Assembly (NCBI GenBank): GCA_010645155.1
Contig: CM021319.1
Span: 2,213,401-2,277,400, forward strand
Origin: Tigriopus japonicus
Taxonomy: Eukaryota; Arthropoda; Copepoda; Harpacticoida; Harpacticidae
Reading direction: 5' to 3'
Length of the DNA: 64,000 nt
Positions 47,663 through 60,400 of the stretch are shown piece after piece. Position numbers and translations under genes: made by a program. The notes beneath the pieces are model-generated. The model was not told where the DNA came from. It saw only the letters and a list, made by a program, of their open reading frames with translations, and ran no database searches. Every line of letters starts with the position of its first letter. The stretch's first letter is position 1.

Positions 47663-48508
47663 CAAGGAGGACGGTATTACTTGGAGTGGGATCGAGCGGG
47701 GGCGCGTTACTGCGTTGGTATAAATTTTCCTGCGTGATAGCCTGGAGCATAGATATGCCTGGAGTTAATGAAGAAATCCAAAATAATTCGAATTAATGTC
47801 GTTTTATTGACATAAGTCATAAAACAAAACTCCACAAAGATTCAGAGAGCAATCATTTGATGCCCAATTGATGTCTCTCAAAGAATTCAAACTGTGTTGT
47901 TTCATTGTGTTAAGTCAGATATCTTCAAACTACTGATCTACTGACTTGCCTTGTGTTAGTGATTGTCCACCTTTTACTGAAAGCAACATGGTTTTTATCA
48001 TTGGGGTTGTTTAAGGACATTTTTCTCTTCATCGAATGCAAAAAAAAATCTTTTTTGTATCTTTTTTTCAACATTTTACAGTCTTCTTTTGGCTTTAGAA
48101 CCCCAATTAGGTGCTAAAAACAAAGACAGAGAAGAACATTCAAATCATTGTACAAAGGGAAGAATGTCTTAGAACTATCCCAATGATAAAAACAAGTTGC
48201 TTTCAACAAAAGATGGACAATCAATTTCACAAAGCAAGTCAGCGGATCAGGAGTTTGAAGATGTCTGACTTAACACAATGAAACAACACAGTTTGAGTTC
48301 TTTAAGAGACATCAATTGGGCATCAAATGATTGCTCATTGAATCCTTGTGGACTTTTGTTTTATGACCTATGTCAATAAAACGACATTAATTTGAATTAA
48401 ATTGGATTTCTTCATTAACTTCAATTCAGGCTATCACGCAGGAAAATTCACACCAACGCAGTAACGCGCCCTCGCTTGATCCCACTCCAAGTAATACCGT
48501 CCTCCTTG
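47663..48508. mobile_element. Fold-back element A, 846 bp, 7-bp target duplication
   Basis: The element starts caaggaggacggtattac and ends gtaataccgtcctccttg. It is flanked by tctaggg at 47656-47662 and 48509-48515. The arms are about 380 bp each, near-complete inverted copies that both carry gcgttactgcgttgg, aggaaaatt and caattgatgtctct words or complements. No coding frame. It is followed at once by element B. Confidence 0.88.
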
Positions 48509-48521
48509 TCTAGGGCCAGGG

Positions 48522-49285
48522 CAAGGAGGACGGTATTACCGTCTTTTATTATTATTTATTATTATTGACATCAGTCATAAAACAAAAGTCCACAAGGATT
48601 CAATGGGCAATCATTTGATGCCCAATTGATGTCTCTCAAAGAGTTCAAACTGTGTTGTTTCATTGTGTTAAGTCAAATATCTTCAAACTTCTGATCTACT
48701 GACTTGCTTTGTGATAGTGATTGTCCATCTTTTGTTGAAAGCAATATTGTTTTTATCATTAGGATAGTTTAATACTATTATATAGGTTATCCCTGGATAG
48801 TTCTAGGACATTCTTCCCTTTGTACAATGAGATAAATATTCTTCTCTGTCTTTGTTTTTAGCACTAAATTGGGGTTTCTAAAGACAAAAGAATACTGTAA
48901 AATGTTGAAAAAATATACTAAGAAGATTTCTTATCTTTTTCTTTACGAAAAGAAAAATGACCTTAAACAATCCCAATGATAAAAACCATGTTGCTTTCAA
49001 CAAAAGGTGGACAATCACTATCACAAAGCAAGTCAGTAGATCAGAAGTTTGAAGATATTTGACTTAACACAATAAAACAACACACTTTGAACTCTTTGAG
49101 AGACATCAATTGGGCATCAAATGATCCTTGTGGACTTTTGTTTTATGACTTATGTCAATGAAACGACATTAATCCGAATTATATTGGATTGCTTCATTAA
49201 CTCCAGGCCATCACGCAGGAAAATTCACACCAACGCAGTAACGCGCCCACGCTTGATCCCACTCCACGTAATACCGTCCTCCTTG
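48522..49285. mobile_element. Fold-back element B, 764 bp, 7-bp target duplication
   Basis: It has the same ends as element A (caaggaggacggtattac and gtaataccgtcctccttg) and the same body. It is flanked by gccaggg at 48515-48521 and 49286-49292. The left arm lacks the ggagtgggatc to cctgcgtga part that A has, replaced by a short attattattt stretch. The right arm is complete. It is a second insertion of the same family, sharing one base of its target duplication with A's. Confidence 0.87.
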
Positions 49286-49944
49286 GCCAGGGGCACCACA
49301 TAGTTGTATGTAAATTATATTTTACAAAGCAATTACCAAAATTTTCAATTTTTGTCCAAATTTACAAAAATGGGGTTATTCTACAAAAAGCATGTTGGAA
49401 AACATCCTGTTACGTTTCAAAATTTCTGGAAAAAGGTTAGTTTATCAATCAAAATTAAAGTTAGAAACAAGCCTACACTTAACACTATAGTTGCAACAAA
49501 AATATTTTTTTTTTCGGGGCCACTAGATTCTTGTAAATAATAAATTATAATGTAATTACAAAAATCTGCGATCTTTGTCCAAAATTACAAAATTGGGAAA
49601 ATTAAAAAAAAAAAAGTCTCAGGGAATTGCTTGATCGATTCAGAAAGACTTAAAGACGATTTATTATAGTTTTAACAGAATAAATTTCGTTTATCAGCTA
49701 TTCCAAGCTATCAAGCAAGTTTTGCAAATGATTGGATTATAGGGAAAAGTCAATTTCTTCTGGCATTAATGTGGGAAGGCGAGGAAAATTACCAAAAATC
49801 CGATTATGTTACTTATATCTCAAAATGATTACCAAAAAATACTACATTTTTTGGCAATATTTTTGAACAAAAGTTGGTGGCCCTGATGGAGTTTGAACTC
49901 GATTTTGATTCGATTGTTCTCGTATTACAGCAATTACTAATGAC

Positions 49945-50440
49945 GTCTTCATTTTTGGCGGGAAAAAAAGTTCGGAAGACCTGTGTTTCAGATGAGCGTG
50001 CGAGGTAACTAAAACGAAGGTTTAGGCCTGGTAATTGCAACAATGCCTTTCTTATCTGCACAACTTGAAGTTGAAATAGCAATCTTGACATTGTTTTAGC
50101 AAAAAAGTATGTTTTGTTGCTTTTATCTAAAATTTCGCTACATAAGTTGAGAGGGTTCTTCCGAACTTTGAAATTAGGAATGCCCGACTTTGAATAACAA
50201 GATGGCCAGAGGAGATCGATTCCTAGGGCAACTAAACCTAAAAACAAATAATTTGTTTGATTGAAGACTTCCGATTTTTCCATTTGTTTTCAAATTACTT
50301 TGTAATACTTCTCAACCATGTCATTGCCCAAAAATGTAACATTTTTTCGAAAATCTGACCCTTGAAAACTGAGATTTTTTTTGGCAAGCCTTCACTGCTA
50401 ACGGCAGCAGGTCCGTAAAATGATACCGTAATTACTCCCA
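49945..50440. repeat. Dispersed repeat (family E), copy 3
   Basis: It aligns in order with 45895-46410 and, in its right half, with 39420-39690. The best-conserved words are tgcacaacttgaagttgaaa, attaggaatgcccgactt and caaattactttgtaatact. Confidence 0.7.
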
Positions 50441-50454
50441 TTGGTGCTTGTTTA

Positions 50455-50545
50455 GGTCTATTCGAATTTCGAATAGTTCATTACATCCTGCCCTTTTGAA
50501 CAACAATAAACTTAGAGTCAAAAATGGCATCACTCTCAACTCGAA
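50455..50545. mobile_element. Family B MITE, right-end fragment
   Basis: The words cttgtttaggtctattcg, atcctgcccttttgaac and aataaacttagagtc then actcgaaac follow the right third of the family B consensus. The left part is missing. Confidence 0.7.
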
Positions 50546-51331
50546 ACTTTAGGTTCAGGAGTTTTTTCTTTGACATGGAGTTGAAGTAAAAATGAGATCG
50601 ATTTCTAGCAGTGACTAAAGGGTATGAATTAAACTTCTTTCGTTTCTTGAATCAAGTGTCGTGCATGTTTCAAAAATATAAAACCAGCTCAAATACTTCG
50701 TTCTTTTGACGTGAGTCTTTATTATCGTCACTTCTACACTAAGTTTTTGGGATAATGGGCCTTGTAGTAACATATTGTAGGAGTGTGGCGAAGTTTTCTC
50801 GCGTTACGCATTCGAGAAACCCATTCAAAGTTTAAACCGTCAATTTCGAAATAATCTGTGTGACAAAAAGTCGACACACCTATGATATTAAGTCGGTTGT
50901 TGAGGTAGTTTGAAGTATAGTAGAAGTATAGCTAGAAGCATAGAAGAAACATAAAAGAAGCGTATGAGGTGAATTAGAAATAATCATGCTCGATCAAGTT
51001 TTGCTACATAAGCTGAGATTGATAATCTCAGCTTATATATCAGCTTCATATGTGAAGCTTGCATCTTTGTTGCATTGGAGCATGTTTGATTAAATTTACT
51101 AATTACTGAGAAAGGTTGAGATACTGCCGAGTTCGGTTCTCTAAGTTATTTGTGACATTTCTATGAAAGAAGTTGGCAAGCTTGGTTTGAAAATGGAAAT
51201 TTTTGGAAGTGACATGACTTTCTGTTTCTGCGTAGGACCATAATTTTATACATGGACAAGTTCAATGGTGTCAGTTGTATCTCTCTCTTGTATCTCCTCT
51301 CCAAAATGATGGGTGTGGCAATGGCGGGATA

Positions 51332-51635
51332 CAGGGTGTCCAAGAATTGATGGTGCATCGGAAAAATAGATTTTCAATGGCTTAAGACACGTTAGAGAAA
51401 AATATACTTTTGCAGATATGATTCTAGTTCAGTTGTTAGTATCTTAGAACCCTTTCTAAGACTTCTTGTATCAAGCTATTCAAGTTATTTGACTGGGCAT
51501 GAGGGCATGTGCTTTTTATTTTTTCTCGGCTGCACTTTGCGTTTTTGACATTGGTTGAAAATATGCCCAACTTCACTTTTTTTGGTCTGAATGGCAAGGA
51601 AAAGCACGATGCATCATCAATTCCTGAACACCCTG
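51332..51635. mobile_element. Tc1/mariner-type MITE, 304 bp
   Basis: The inverted ends are about 29 bp: left cagggtgtccaagaattgat, and the right end read inward cagggtgttcaggaattgat, each followed by a ggtgcatcg-like word. TA flanks lie at 51330-51331 and 51636-51637. The CAGGGTGTCC start is common in mariner-type elements. No coding frame. Confidence 0.88.
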
Positions 51636-52440
51636 TAGTTGTGACCATAGGGTCTTTGGGAGATGAGAGATGTATATGAAAGCAGAGTTGACGTTAGCAT
51701 TTAATTCACAATTGTTCTTTGATTCCACACCCATAGGTTCCATGTGTCCTGGGGGTGTTGAAGTGTCATTTACCTCATTTGCCCGATTGACGTCTTTGAT
51801 CACGTTGGAAGATGATCGATTCGTTATTTGTTTTCTTCAAGAGTTTCTGCTTTAAGTTGTCCTTGATTAAGCTGGACTTGAAAATTTTGAAGAATGCACT
51901 CTCAGTTCGATCTTGAACGAGTCCGACTTAAGTACTTGAAGGTTTACTTGATTTGGGCTTGAAATTTTACTTTGTGTGCGGAATAAGAATATGGGCCTTG
52001 GTGTCTTTTGCCTTTTCAACTTGCCTTAACCCGTTCGTGAACAAAAACTTGCAATTTTTAAAGCTTGGAATCAACCCCTGAAATGCTTCATTTGATGGAA
52101 AGTGGGGTGAAAGAGGCTGGAATGACACAGATCACCATTGATAAAAGTCTGAAAATCTCCTCGAGCAATGCCAAGAATGTGTCGTTAGACTTACAATCAT
52201 CCTAGTATCAGAGACGGTTGCTGGTGATTGGGGAAACCTCATTTAAGAAACTTTCTGCTCATTAATTGGTTACAAGACTAAGCAATGAACATTGAAAGCA
52301 AAAGTCCTGTCCAAAAATAGATTCCACAATACGCTCAAACAGGGTTCATTCTGACGACTGATTAAATTTGCTTTGGTAGCTCATTGCGCAGAAAAAAGTG
52401 TCTTACAGGAGTACTAAACTTGATAAAGGGCACGACTTTA

Positions 52441-52673
52441 GGTCAGTTGTTGAGCACGTTTGGAGGTATACAGTAGAAGAAGAATAAAATAAGCATATGA
52501 TATGGAGTAGAAACAACCATGCTCGATCAAGTTTCGCTACATGAACTGAGTTTTTCAATCTTAGTTTATGTAACAAAACTTGATCGAGTATGGTTAATTC
52601 TACTCCATCTCATAAGTTTCTTCTATGTTTTTAAATATGCTTCAACTATACTTCCAAACGTGCTTAAGTGACC
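52441..52673. mobile_element. Fold-back MITE (family F relative), 233 bp
   Basis: The whole element is an imperfect palindrome: ggtcagttgttgagcacgtt and aacgtgcttaagtgacc at the ends, catgctcgatcaagtttcgc and acaaaacttgatcgagtatg near the centre. The 50897-51010 segment shares the left half. No coding capacity. Confidence 0.8.
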
Positions 52674-53404
52674 AAATATATCTGTTTTTTATCAAGTAAA
52701 TTTTATACCATGGCTTAAAGCAGATCATGTTTTGATATATATTGATCTGAATGATAACAAGGCCAGGCATTGTTGTTGATCGCTTTGCATTGATTTCTGA
52801 AATTGGCGGGGTCTGACCTCATTTGATTTTTACTCATTTGGCAAACATCTAATGAGTTACATTGACGACACAGAAGCAAGTGTTGAAAAATCAACGAAAT
52901 TATCTACCAACAACCTTAAAATTTATTAAGAAGTAATTATCAATTGCACTTATTATTGGGGAGTTTGGTTCACCAAGAACAAATGCTTCACACTCCGATT
53001 GGAATAGGATTCTTTGGTATGGATAGATAGTCGGCAAACTCAAAAACCTTTTTAATGAATGAAAAACTAGAACATTTGCTCAAAATCAGCCTCACTGTTG
53101 GTGATCTGACTGTTTTAAAAATAGGTGCAAATTTCTGATCGGTTCCCGGAGTTTGTGATTCGATCTACCGTAAAACTAGATTACCCGATCCTTTTTCATA
53201 CTCGATCAAGCCTGACGTTTTACTGACGATTTTTTAGACGTTTTACCTCGCTATGCTTATTTCATTCTTGACCAAGTTTCTCATATCTTCCAAAGGTGAT
53301 GACTACTTGCTAGCCCCGTATTAGTGTTGCGAAGGAACTAAACTAATGTTGAACTAAATGATTTGTATCTACGAAGTCTGCTTAATGAGTGCCTCGCGTT
53401 AACA

Positions 53405-53665
53405 GTATAGTAAGTGTGATACGTCAGTGACTGAATTGAACTAAATGGACGTGTGGTAAAGCTGTTTTTTTCAAATTCCACACCTTATTGAATTTTCGCA
53501 AGCCCATGTTAGTGTGTTCTTGAGAAACAATTAGACTGATTAGAACCCTTCATCATTAAATTTCTACGCTTTGTGATAGTCAATTTGTGGGCCTCTGACA
53601 ACATGTTAACAGGTAGTTAAATTTTGTGGGCCTTGAACCAAAAGTGGTTACCAACCCCCTAGTTT
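53405..53665. repeat. Inverted copy of 46534-46725 plus family A MITE fragment
   Basis: 53405-53601 is the reverse complement of 46534-46725 with moderate divergence, sharing ccacacgtccatttagttc and taatcagtctaattgtttct when read in the same sense. 53590-53665 (tttgtgggcctctgac to ggttaccaaccccctag) is the right end of a family A hAT MITE. Confidence 0.75.
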
Positions 53666-54116
53666 AGAGGTTGATATCATGCAGGGACCATGGTCAAAAG
53701 TCGACTTCCAGGAATGATTACCTGAAAAGACTTCATTGTCGGTGTATAATTGTTTCTTTTTCCAAAAAATAAGATCAATTGGCATTGCTTTTGCCGCGTT
53801 AGTGCCGAAGTCGCGTTACTCTTGTGGGCATTCGTCTCAGGATTGCAACATTCATTCCACTCTCGTTTTGTTCCAAGCAGCACGCTCGAAAACGTTGTTC
53901 GAGATTCATTGGAATACCAGAGTATGACGACTAAATAACGTCGGTTAGGATTTTGACTGGCTGATTGATGACCCTCTTTTGTCAGTGGTTTTTGTCCATT
54001 GAATATATGATCAAACAATGATGATTTCGTTTCAGGAATGAGACGAAAAGAGAGAGAAAGAAAGAGAGAAGGAAAGAGAGTGTCATGTGGTTACTTTGAC
54101 TTTTGTTTGCAGGCAA

Positions 54117-55022
54117 ATGGACACCATTATGCAGCGATCAAAGAGCTTTTCGGTCAGAGATATTTTAGACCTGCCAAAGAATTCAGCAGCCCTCACAGAT
54201 GCTTCCCAGACCGAACGAAATAATAGTAGCAAATGGCAACACATTCATCAGAGTAAGTTTCCCATTCATAAACAACAATTTGGCACAAGTTTCCGCATTC
54301 ATAGCGATAGCGTATGTCTATGTGTTTTCTTCTTTTTAGGATTATCTCCCAACCGATCCGAGATTCGGTACATGCCAGATCTGCTTTCCATTCACGGTCT
54401 CACTTATTCCCGACGATCGCCATCACCCTCAGAGGAATCTCAAGGCGATATTTCCACCAAAGTAGGTGACGACTCCGTTAAAGACTCTGGAGGAGAGGGG
54501 TCTTCTCGGAAAAAGAAACGTCGCGTCCTTTTTTCCAAGGCCCAAACTTTCGAACTGGAGAGACGCTTCAGACAACAAAGATATTTGTCCGCTCCAGAGC
54601 GAGAGCATTTGGCCAATCTCCTCAATCTGACACCGACACAAATCAAGATCTGGTTTCAAAACCACCGCTACAAAACCAAGAAGGCCGTGTCCGAAAAAGG
54701 GGTGGAATACCTCTCGCACGGAATGAATCCTCGACGTGTCACAGTCCCAATCCTAGTCCGCGATGGCCACAGTACCTCGTTCTCGCCCGCAAATTGTGAT
54801 CAAATGGCATTTCCCCTCCATAGACTATCAGCCGTTTACGGAATCAACCCGCTCTACACAAGTGGGCTGTCTGGCCTTCCATGGTCAAGTTCTGTCATAC
54901 CTTCAATGGCTGCAGCTGTGGCAGCCGCAGCCGCAGCTACCACAACTACCACAGTGGCTGCTATGCAAAGGAATGCTAATAATCACAATGACGACAACCG
55001 AGAAGATCACGTTTACTCATAA
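54117..55022 (+). CDS. NK2-class homeobox transcription factor (NKX2.2 / vnd type)
   Basis: Two coding exons, 54117-54252 and 54340-55022, give 272 residues. The ATG lies four bases after an acceptor (tttgtttgcag), so a 5'UTR exon lies upstream. Residues about 10-20 are a TN/EH1 motif, [14 protein letters not shown], which recruits Groucho-type corepressors; this form is close to NKX2.2. The homeodomain spans [40 protein letters not shown] and [19 protein letters not shown], with Tyr54 (the NK2 mark) in QNHRYK. An NK2-specific domain follows: [12 protein letters not shown]. Near the C-terminus is an alanine and threonine run. In flies and vertebrates this class patterns ventral or medial neuroectoderm. 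Leu-Leu-Asn-Leu in helix 2 differs from the usual SLIRL. A vnd/NKX2.2 assignment fits better than scarecrow/NKX2.1. Confidence 0.93.
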   Translation: MDTIMQRSKSFSVRDILDLPKNSAALTDASQTERNNSSKWQHIHQSKFPIHKQQFGTSFRIHSDSVCLCVFFFLGLSPNRSEIRYMPDLLSIHGLTYSRRSPSPSEESQGDISTKVGDDSVKDSGGEGSSRKKKRRVLFSKAQTFELERRFRQQRYLSAPEREHLANLLNLTPTQIKIWFQNHRYKTKKAVSEKGVEYLSHGMNPRRVTVPILVRDGHSTSFSPANCDQMAFPLHRLSAVYGINPLYTSGLSGLPWSSSVIPSMAAAVAAAAAATTTTTVAAMQRNANNHNDDNREDHVYS

Positions 55023-56694
55023 TAGCGCAGTACCATTGTCATTATAAATTTTAACATTCATGCCCTGAACTCTAGAGATCCTGCTAACCCCAAAAAAATT
55101 CTTTTGTTATCTAAATGAAGAATGAACTACCCACAACAAGAACGTACTTACGTGTGTGGAGTAGAGTAATAACAATAATCATCATCTTATGAGCTTAGAA
55201 ATACATTTCTTAAACAAATTGTTCGAAAATGTGTTTGTCATGTTTTTGGGGCAGGGATCATGTCGACTCGTTGATGGAATCAATCCAAAGAGGAACACCA
55301 CCATTCATGGTTCATGTGACACCTCCTTTTATGGCCAAGGAAAAACAAAATGGTCATGTCCATATGCATCGATGGGAACGAGGAGGTTTTGGTAAAGAGG
55401 GGAGGATTGAAGATAGAATCGGTGCTTAATGATATGGAAGAATGAAAGGTAGCCATAGCGTAAAGATAAAACAACTCACTCCCAGTTTCTTCCCCGTCTT
55501 TTGGCCGTCCATGTCTTTTTGGACGTCGATGAGCCATCGATGGATGATGATTCTGGAAACAACACGTCACAAATCAACCCATTTATGCATCGGAAAAAAA
55601 CTCGTGACTTGAGCGTGGAGCCAAATTTAGCATTCATTCAGCGGCGGCTGAGGGAATGTTCGAGCTCTCTTGATACATAAATCCAGTCGATGGTCGTTCT
55701 AGCTAATCCCTAAATCTCCTCAGAGTTTGAATAATACATGTAGTTTCTCGCATACAAGGGCAATAGACGAACAGTACGTACATTCGTTGTCGCTTGTAAG
55801 TTTGGGTGTTTTGAACGCACGTGGCCAATTGGGTGGCATAAGAAGATCGACGAACACGACGTCTAAGAGGAGGGCTATTCGTATTAGTCGTGTGAAGGCC
55901 AGGTGTGAAAATGATTCCATTTTCCGTGTGCTCAAATCAATTCCATAACGGGGGACACCTTCCATTCAAACCACAGAGCCAGTGCTCCGCCTACTTCCAT
56001 TTCCTTCGAAAAGGGATTTAACCGCATTGAGCAATACAACCAACATCCAACACCATCACTGTCACGGTGACAACGGCATTGTGGAGAGAGATGGGGCTCG
56101 AGGTGATGGTGTGAGTTGGTTACCACCAGAACACTGAGAGCAAAACTGAGGGTTCGCTTCCTCGCTCGTCGTCGGATGTGCCAGGAAAGACCAATATGGC
56201 TAGTGTGTACTTCTTCCATTGTGCCACAAAGTTGAGGCTAATTCTTTTCTCTTCGCATTGTATCATGTGTATACTCTATGTACGTAGGAAGCGAGGTGCG
56301 TGTTAGAGCGAGAACATGGACAATGTACGGTACACGGATGTATGGAAGCCAGTCAGGAGAGTTGGTAGCCAGCCAGAACCAGAGAAAAAGAGGCGAGGTA
56401 CTCCGCCTTCTTTTCCCAAAGTAATTTGCTTTTCCCATTAACCATAATGCCTCATGGTTCTCGCTTCCTCCTCACACTCTCATCGTGCACAACTCACTCG
56501 TTGGCTTTGGGCGCTCAAACCACATTCAACATCATCTCTCAGACCGAGATTGAAACTTGGATGTGGTCGAATCCAGTGATGAGAGATTTTCAATTACACA
56601 ACTTGATGAACCCATTGGAAACCATTAACTAACCAGAGCTGGGATAAAGAAAATTTCCAAAAAGGCTCGTGTAGTCTGATTAAAGTTTAAAATT
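55023..56694. other. 3' flank of the NK2 gene, no further gene recognised
   Basis: The first few hundred bases are probably 3'UTR. Between 55240 and 56640 the sequence is less AT-rich and largely free of the repeat families seen elsewhere. Its open frames have no domain or splice support. Regulatory DNA of the NK2 gene is possible but unproven. Confidence 0.4.
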
Positions 56695-56702
56695 CTCTGA
56701 AC

Positions 56703-57396
56703 TAGCGCTGATTCTCGAGAATTTCTCGAAAAAATCGAGGATCGAAAATTCTCGAGAATTTTTCCGAATTCTCGAGAATTTTTCCGAATTCTCGAGAATT
56801 TTCGAGAATTTTTTATTAGATTACTCTAGGTCATATTTTGGAATTGATGGCAAAACTGTTTCATTCAAAACAAAAGTTTCAAGTAAAAGAACAATAGGAG
56901 CCATGAGCTATGTTTGAAATTTTATAAACATCTTTATGGTACATTCGAGCAAGAAAATAACTCGTGAACCAGCCCAAACAAAATCTTCTCTGTCCAGATT
57001 GGAGGCAAGATTCTGTGTCTGATTTTTTTCGAGATTCTATTGGCTGTGGTGGTGTGTACAAGAAACTCCTGTTTTGAAAATTACAGCTGACCAAAAATGC
57101 GAAAATGTCCGAAGTTTTAACAATGTCAGTAGAACGTTTCAGAAATGTCAGAAATGAAATTTCAGATATTATTGTCCGTGAGGTCCAATCATTGTTTTTC
57201 ACACTCATGTTCATATTGATTTTGGTATAAACTTAAAAAAAAAACAATTTCAAGTGCTTTGGAAGCTTTGAATGTACATTTTTTTCGCTATTTTCACTTT
57301 TTCTCAAATTCTCGAGAATTCTCGAGAATTTTTCTCGAATTCTCGAGAAATTCTCATTCTCGAGAATTGAAATGTTCGAGAAAATCGTCAGCCCTA
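56703..57396. mobile_element. hAT-type element packed with ctcgagaatt palindromes, 694 bp
   Basis: An exact 8-bp duplication, ctctgaac, flanks it at 56695-56702 and 57397-57404. The ends are tagcgctgattctcg and, read inward, tagggctgacgatttt. Both subterminal regions (about 56710-56810 and 57305-57385) are crowded with the 10-base palindrome attctcgaga/tctcgagaat. The centre (about 480 bp) is ordinary AT-rich DNA with no transposase frame. Confidence 0.9.
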
Positions 57397-57404
57397 CTCT
57401 GAAC

Positions 57405-60400
57405 AATCATGTACCAATTGTACCAAGAGGATGTCACGGTGTTTCTCAATTACGTCAAAGCTTTTAAAGGGTGGAGAAATCAAAGTACAAATTGTGTTAA
57501 ACGTGGTTTATAAAACATAAACTATGAAGTTTTTTCAAATTATCCAATATTTTTCTATTGAAAAACTTGCACAGCCCCTTAATCATGGACGCCACGGTGA
57601 GCCTTTTCATTTCAAACTGAGACCACTGCAAATGGTATAAGGGTTTTGTAATTGCTTTTTGTTTGCAAAGTTTAAGGTCCAAATCATGTTTGACAGTTCT
57701 AATTATAAGTCGTTTTCCTTGGGAAAGTCCATTTCAAATGTTAGTCAAAGTATCTTCAATGTCGCAAACTTTCCTTCACTGTGGTCGTAAATTGAAAAGT
57801 GAACAACGAATAGTGCTTTCACACTATCACACTATATGAGCTCAAACTAAAAGAAATAAATCAGAACATAATGGACTTATTTCAAAGTTTCATAAAAAAT
57901 GGTCGTTTGGGAGATTTCTGAGAAGCGCTTTGGATACTGGCAATCCATCTTTATTCTAGAACAGTGGTTTTTCAACTGGGGGCTCTGGAATTGTCTAGTG
58001 GGGCCTGAATGATGTCTGGAAACTGTCATATAATTCCCTTTTTCATTATCACAAATTTGAATATTTGTTTGAAAAAACCTGGCAATCGACGATCCTTTCT
58101 TGAAGATTTGATTCATATTGAGAGTGCGAAATTCTCAATTATTTCATAAAATAAATGCTTAAAGAATTAAACATTGAACACTTCAGAAAAGTAGGCAGGG
58201 TTATAGGCTTCATTATTTGCGAAGCAATGCACCAATGGCTTCCAAAAAAAATCTCCGCATTTGGCACAATTGTTTTGGACCATAAACCCATACACACACA
58301 AAAACAAACATAAGTGTGTCAAACAAAAGCCTCTCAAATTTTAACTTTGGCCCGTCAACTCAACGATTTTTTTTTGTTCTTGTCCATGCTTGACGATAAG
58401 AAGAATTTTTGTGAATAGTGTTTAGCCACTGCATTGAATATACTAAGATCATTTTTATCAAAATTGATTCGTTCTTTGAGGATCAATAACTGTAATTGCT
58501 GGAATCCTTAAGACAGTTGAGAAAAGGGGTGTACCTAATTCTTCTTGTTTCCTTTGACCCGAAAGTTTTGTCGTTAGTTTGAAAAAGAGTTGACGTAAGC
58601 ATGTCCTTGCGTAAGCATACATTAAAATGGTTGGTTCAAATTTTGACCACATTTTTAAAATGTCTTTCCTTTGTCTTAAAAGTAGGTTGCATGAAGAATT
58701 CTAGACAGCTCCTGACGTCGAAAAAACACTTGCTGATTCAGCAATGATTTAACATTTTATTCAAGTTTCTTTATTACATCTCATACTGCAGAGTGGGCCC
58801 AGAGTGATGATTTGCTGGAAATTTGGTTTTTGTCTTTCTTCCAAGAATAATCAATGATATTTTGCTTGCTTATGCACTTCAAGGCAGTCTAAGAAATACC
58901 CAGGAACAATTATATTTTTCTGACATTGGTAAATTTTTAACATATATACCTAATAATAGAGTAGATTTGATAATTTAACAAGCCCTAGTAATGCGAAAGC
59001 GGTGAAGCGCTTCCAAAGTAAATCTGATCGTAAAAAATGTTAAGTAAGATAAAAATGTTTTTGGGTAAAGTTTCCTTCGCATTCTAATGAAGTTTTATGT
59101 TCTTAGTGATATTTTTGTTTATTTTCATACATATATTTTTCAAATTTAAGCAAGAACGTTGGATAAGTTCATTCAAAACTAGAGACAGCAATACTCGAAA
59201 TACAAAAAAGAACTATTGATTAAACAATATTTTGCGATGGATGAAAATAAACACACAGAACATAGAGTCTCATAATTTTAGAAAAAAGATTGTTGCTGAA
59301 AGGCAATTCTCTTATATTTACCGTTGACCATACAACAAATGCCCTTGTTTGCCCTCGGTCAAAGTGTGCGCTCTCAAGAAATAGGCAAACTTTAAGAACA
59401 GATTAAACATAAATGCGACAACAGGAGAAATATGTATTATACACCAAAACATTTGTCAACTAATTGCCTAAATTTTTAATTTTCTAAAAAGTGACGCGCA
59501 CCCCCATTTTTTGGAGTAATTTGAATTTAATTGATTTTTTTCATTTCTTCAAAATTTAAGATGAAATTTCAAATCCTTCCCAATATTGAAAAAAAAACAC
59601 TCTGGAGATTTGAAACTTGGCTCATTTATATCACATATGTAGGTGCTTATTTACATATAAAATTGTGATGATTATGTTGCTAATGGTGTGGAATTTATAA
59701 ACAAAATTATAGATGTTTTTTCTATCACTTAAAATTTTGCAATGAGTCGACAAGTTTTCAACGCATATTTATAAACCAAAGAAATCTGCAAAAAAGATGA
59801 TATATCTTTTCGATTTAACAAAATATGACGCACACACCCCAAAATCAAAAGTTTTTGATGAAAGAGTGGAAATTTTGGACTCGTCTGAAACGAAAATTTT
59901 GACTAACGAAATTGTTCAAACTGAACAATGCCAATAAATTGATTTCTAGATATGGCATGTGAAAGCATTGATATAAAGTTTCAGTCAAATATATGGACAA
60001 ATATGTGATTTAATTTACTTTTAGGAAATGTGTCCAGAAACCTATTTATTGACATCCAACAACCAACCAGATTTCACCATCTTGATTATAACTTTTTAGT
60101 TAAGGCCTGAAATACAAATAAATCACGAGAGCATTTCTTAAAACAATCCAAAACTTTTTATTATTACAATTTAAAATCTGAAATTTCCATCTCTGGATTC
60201 ACTGTGCATTGATCTAAAAACGTTTTAGAAGCTGTTGAGGGGACACTGGATTTTTGATCGTTCAAATGTGTCTACACCGCACTGCTGTATTTTGGTTTAA
60301 AATACTAAACATTCTTTACATAATACTATTGCGACACAACTTTCGTGTCGGAGTGGTTTAACAGACATTTCCATGCTTTTGCACTTCTCAACGACATTAA

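Noticed and set aside
54429..54719. Minus-strand frames opposite the homeobox
   Set aside because: The plus strand encodes a full NK2 homeodomain; the opposite frames have no domain.
57962..58120. A complete hAT element beginning cagtggtttttcaactgggg
   Set aside because: Only one end is recognisable; no partner end or target duplication was found.
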